Positions 13,125-15,430 of a stretch of DNA of 15,430 bases are shown here, piece by piece. The notes beneath the pieces were generated by a model. The model saw only the letters and a list, made by a program, of their open reading frames with translations, searched no databases and had not been told where the DNA came from. The DNA is from CAYQPF01 sp964419225 (GTDB lineage: Bacteria > Cloacimonadota > Cloacimonadia > Cloacimonadales > CAYQPF01). The DNA is taken from assembly GCA_964419225.1 (NCBI GenBank), contig CAYQPF010000116.1, positions 1-15,430 on the forward strand, written 5' to 3'. The position numbers were made by a program, and so were the translations under genes. The stretch's first letter is position 1. Each line of letters opens with the position of its first letter.

Positions 13125-14064
13125 CAAATCTGCAGGCCTCTTCCCCATCCAATACTGTCCCTAATGATTCCACTTCCAATTCTTTTTCAAAGATATACTC
13201 AAAGATCACTTTCTCATATCCACCAGTACAATAACACCACAAAGAGGGAACTTCCTGCTTGTTCAAAATCGACGATCTTACAAAAGGACAATGGCAGGCA
13301 TAATGTCTCTTTTTCACAGGGTCTTTTTCCTGTAGCCACTCTCCACATTGAAAGGGAATCTTTCGGACAATTATTCTGTTTCCTTCCAATACCCCGGCTT
13401 GAATCTCCTGATTAGTCTTTACAAACTCAATTATCTCCGGTGTTACTCTTAATTCATACCACATTTTATCCTGCCGGTAATGCTCATCCAGATCTTTGAT
13501 CAGTCTGTCATGCCGTCCTTTCAAATACTCTTCCAGACTGGCTGATTGCTGATAATACTCCTTTTCCTTGGCAAAGGACTCTACCGGGATTAAATGATGA
13601 TTCTGTGCTAATACTTTTTTGCAGGTATCCAGTGATAAATTCTCTTGCATTGTTTCCAGATAATTACGGATCATTTCCGGATATTCCTCCAGATTGGTAC
13701 CAAGAGGTAACAAATCTGTTGCACCAATTATCGCCTGATACTGCTCTTCAGAAACATATTTCTTAATAAAGGATAACTGACTTTCCATCACATCTGTTGT
13801 CCCGAACATGTTCAGAAGATACATCATTTCTGCTTCCTGTTTGTTGAAATTGAACCAGTAAAACAGTCCTGCTAATCTAAAATAGGCATTATTATCTTTT
13901 GCAACAAAATGAGAGCACCAATATTTAAGAAAATCCATACTACTCAAATCCGATTTGTCGGCTTTTTCCAGATAATGTGCCACCTCATTTGCATAAACCT
14001 CAATTCTGTCTTCTGGCATATTTCTTTTTCTCAGCCATTCCTGATAATCTTGTCTAAACTCCAT
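13108..14064 (-). CDS. Cys-rich protein of unknown function (DUF6144/V4R-like C-terminus)
   Basis: This 318-residue cytoplasmic protein is not firmly recognised. The first two-thirds are helical and charged. The C-terminal third has a likely metal site: C257 and C259 in ACHCPFV, C277 and C279 in LWCYCTGGY, ending in CRFAI. That ending, with GYEKVIFEYIF before it, recalls the V4R (4-vinyl reductase) fold and the DUF6144 family, which share a Cys-bearing small-molecule pocket. ATG at 14064 is chosen because GGAGG lies four bases upstream; an upstream TTG would add twelve residues. It is a single gene, convergent with the decoration operon and overlapping it by 17 bases. A TTGACA box (14127-14122) lies upstream with only a poor -10. 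Confidence 0.7.
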   Translation of the reverse strand: MEFRQDYQEWLRKRNMPEDRIEVYANEVAHYLEKADKSDLSSMDFLKYWCSHFVAKDNNAYFRLAGLFYWFNFNKQEAEMMYLLNMFGTTDVMESQLSFIKKYVSEEQYQAIIGATDLLPLGTNLEEYPEMIRNYLETMQENLSLDTCKKVLAQNHHLIPVESFAKEKEYYQQSASLEEYLKGRHDRLIKDLDEHYRQDKMWYELRVTPEIIEFVKTNQEIQAGVLEGNRIIVRKIPFQCGEWLQEKDPVKKRHYACHCPFVRSSILNKQEVPSLWCYCTGGYEKVIFEYIFEKELEVESLGTVLDGEEACRFAIILK

Positions 14065-14130
14065 AAGTCCTCCATCCAAGAATACACATTTGTAAAGCAA
14101 AGTAATAATGTTCTAATATCTTGTCAAAAT

Positions 14131-14198
14131 AATACTGAATACGATCAAGTACTCAGCTTTTATTGTATCATTAATAGAGAATAAGAAAAATCAGTATT
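14131..14198. promoter_or_regulatory. 8-bp inverted repeat in divergent intergenic region
   Basis: AATACTGA (14131-14138) and TCAGTATT (14191-14198) are perfect inverted arms 52 bases apart. The left arm touches the upstream edge of the TTGACA box serving the minus-strand gene. They could be two half-sites of an operator between divergent genes; one matching pair may also be chance. Confidence 0.25.
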
Positions 14199-14271
14199 CT
14201 CACAATGCTTCAATCACCTGCACAGATTCAACTTGACTATTTCCTTTCTAAAGAAAGTCTTTAACTTGGAT

Positions 14272-14325
14272 TGTGGTGTGGCAAGTAGAATAATCTTTAT
14301 TGTTTATTTTCCTTGTCACACCACA
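14272..14325 (+). promoter_or_regulatory. Long 14-bp hairpin in the leader of the TPR gene
   Basis: TGTGGTGTGGCAAG (14272-14285) pairs with CTTGTCACACCACA (14312-14325) over 14 positions, 13 Watson-Crick and one G-U, with a 26-base AT-rich loop. It ends 28 bases before the start codon of the DUF6624/TPR gene. There is no T-run on either strand, so it is not an intrinsic terminator; a leader hairpin or an operator is more likely. The G-U pair keeps an RNA stem unbroken while the DNA palindrome has a mismatch. Confidence 0.55.
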
Positions 14326-14353
14326 GTTCGGGTTAATGGAAAGGGGGATTAAG

Positions 14354-15229
14354 ATGAAAGTTTGTTTTGGTATTTATCTATTAATATTTGTTCTTTCACA
14401 AGGGTTATTCTCTCAGATATCTGATAATGTTGAACTCCGAAAAATGTATGAGGAAGATCAAGCTTCCAGATTAGTACCCAAAATTGATTGGGTTAACCTT
14501 ACTAAGTGTGACAAACTACGGGAAAAGAGAGTTTATGAGCTAATAGACTCCAATAAGGTTGTGACTGGACTGGATTATTATCATTCTGCCATGATTTTCC
14601 AGCATGGAGCAGATTCTATTGCTTACAGGATGGCAGTTAAACAGATGAAAAAAGCAGTAGAACTGGATTCAACAATTAATAAGTGGTTATTAGCAGCAGC
14701 AATAGACAGGGAATTGATGAGCAGAAAAAAACCTCAAGTTTATGGAACTCAATATATTAAAAATGTGCAAACCGGGAAATTTACATTGTATCTTATTGAT
14801 ACAACTCTGGTGACAGATGAAGAGCGAAAATCCTACGGTGTTGAAACTTTAGCAGAACAGAGAATATCAGAAAGAAATATGAATTTATGCCCGATTACAG
14901 AGTTTTATGCTGAAACAAAGTCCTTAAAGAAAACAATTAACTTTATCAAAGCAGAAAAGCTAAAAGGTATTGAATCAGCTTATAATGTTAGTGAGGAAGC
15001 CATAAACAGTTTCGGATTCGAGCTTTTGAATTCCAAAAAAGCAAAAGAAGCACTTGCCATTTTTGAGCTTAACACCAAACTCTATCCTGACAAGTATAAT
15101 ACCTTTGACAGTCTTGGAGAGTGTTTACTGATTCTTGGGAAAAAAGACAAAGCCATTAAAGCTTATCGAAAATCCTTGGATCTTAATCCAAAGAATGAAA
15201 CAGCCAGAAGAATTTTAAAGGGTAACTAA
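14354..15229 (+). CDS. Secreted DUF6624-like protein with C-terminal TPR
   Basis: This 291-residue protein carries a Sec signal peptide (1-21, cleaved near LFSQ). The next region (about 25-135) has DQASRLVPKIDW (35-46), YHSAMIFQHG (76-85) and VYGTQY (129-134), the landmarks of DUF6624, a domain of unknown function common in Bacteroidota-like bacteria. Residues 213-288 form about two tetratricopeptide repeats, with NSFGFELLNSKKAKEALAIF and a canonical second unit. It is likely a periplasmic or surface protein with a binding role. ATG at 14354 is chosen: GGGGG lies about seven bases upstream and the protein then begins with the signal peptide; an upstream TTG at 14300 falls inside the hairpin. 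It appears monocistronic. Confidence 0.8.
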   Translation: MKVCFGIYLLIFVLSQGLFSQISDNVELRKMYEEDQASRLVPKIDWVNLTKCDKLREKRVYELIDSNKVVTGLDYYHSAMIFQHGADSIAYRMAVKQMKKAVELDSTINKWLLAAAIDRELMSRKKPQVYGTQYIKNVQTGKFTLYLIDTTLVTDEERKSYGVETLAEQRISERNMNLCPITEFYAETKSLKKTINFIKAEKLKGIESAYNVSEEAINSFGFELLNSKKAKEALAIFELNTKLYPDKYNTFDSLGECLLILGKKDKAIKAYRKSLDLNPKNETARRILKGN

Positions 15230-15247
15230 ACCCGGATTGTGGGTTTA
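15227..15247. terminator. Possible bidirectional terminator between convergent genes
   Basis: TAAACCC (15227-15233) and GGGTTTA (15241-15247) form a 7-bp stem with a 7-base loop, beginning at the TPR gene's stop codon and lying nine bases past the minus-strand gene's stop. T-runs are short on both sides, so it is weak. Confidence 0.4.
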
Positions 15248-15255
15248 ATCACTTT

Positions 15256-15430
15256 CTATTTAAATAATTTATCCAAAAACTGCTCATATTCCCAGAGCAA
15301 ATGCAGATGTGTTTCTTTCATGACATATCCGTGATCTTCCAAGGGAAGCTGGACATAACGGCAGTCTTTTCCGTTGCCATCAAGAGCTTCAAACAATCTT
15401 TCACTCTGGAAAGGATATGTACCCGGATTG
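15256..15430 (-). CDS. C-terminal end of an S9 prolyl-oligopeptidase-family serine peptidase (partial)
   Basis: The last 57 codons and stop of a gene that begins beyond the right edge. The visible protein reads NPGTYPFQSERLFEALDG, then YVQLPLEDHGYVMKETHLHL and LWEYEQFLDKLFK. This is the end of the alpha/beta-hydrolase domain of S9 peptidases, with the catalytic His in EDHGY. The SGT/NPGT-x-QSER...LP-E-HGY...HxLWE pattern is closest to the S9D glutamyl endopeptidase branch. The Ser and Asp of the triad and any signal peptide lie outside the window. Confidence 0.8.
   Translation of the reverse strand, partial: NPGTYPFQSERLFEALDGNGKDCRYVQLPLEDHGYVMKETHLHLLWEYEQFLDKLFK

Noticed and set aside
14300..14353. 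Upstream TTG start for the DUF6624/TPR gene
   Set aside because: It lies within the long hairpin, has no Shine-Dalgarno and would bury the signal peptide inside the protein.

Overview
The window is AT-rich, gene-dense bacterial DNA with no tRNA, rRNA, CRISPR array or transposase. Strong Shine-Dalgarno motifs (GGAGG/AGGAGG) stand before many starts, which argues against Bacteroidota, where such motifs are rare. Ferredoxin-type and Cys-rich sensor proteins suggest an anaerobe, and the secreted proteins carry ordinary Sec signals. A dispersed intergenic repeat near the left edge and the gene mix look most like Candidatus Cloacimonadota (WWE1) or a relative in the FCB group; this assignment is a guess from gene style, not a computed result.

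Layout. (1) 107-4692, minus strand: a tightly packed operon read from right to left. It encodes an exported L,D-transpeptidase-fold protein with an NTF2-like tail (Csd6/Pgp2 type), an exported M14/M99 zinc carboxypeptidase (Csd4/Pgp1 type), a Rhizobium-type asparaginase II and a SpoU/TrmH RNA methyltransferase. The first two would trim peptidoglycan stem peptides in sequence, as the cell-shape enzymes of Helicobacter and Campylobacter do. (2) 4872-5221, plus: a zinc-ribbon protein with a His/Asp-rich tail and a clear intrinsic terminator. (3) 5319-6352, plus: a ParF-like ParA ATPase overlapping a ribbon-helix-helix partner, a two-gene partition or positioning cassette. (4) 6412-8272, plus: a DUF362 2x[4Fe-4S] protein with a signal peptide, a stand-alone Cys-rich PAS protein and a 36-residue membrane microprotein ending in a Cys cluster and charged tail.

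(5) 8273-8650 has no gene of ordinary size. It holds nested inverted repeats that could fold as a structured RNA ending in a T-run, a heptamer tandem repeat and a good sigma70-type promoter. (6) 8651-13124, plus: that promoter leads into a 22-codon leader ORF, a methyltransferase, a PP-loop amidotransferase-like enzyme, a NodU/CmcH-type O-carbamoyltransferase and a NodB-type deacetylase. All four enzymes appear cytoplasmic and are packed like one operon; together they look like a cassette that decorates a sugar or small molecule. (7) 13108-14064, minus: a Cys-rich protein of unknown function whose end overlaps the deacetylase. (8) 14354-15229, plus: a secreted DUF6624-like/TPR protein behind a long hairpin. 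(9) 15256-15430, minus: the C-terminal end of an S9 prolyl-oligopeptidase-type peptidase running off the window.
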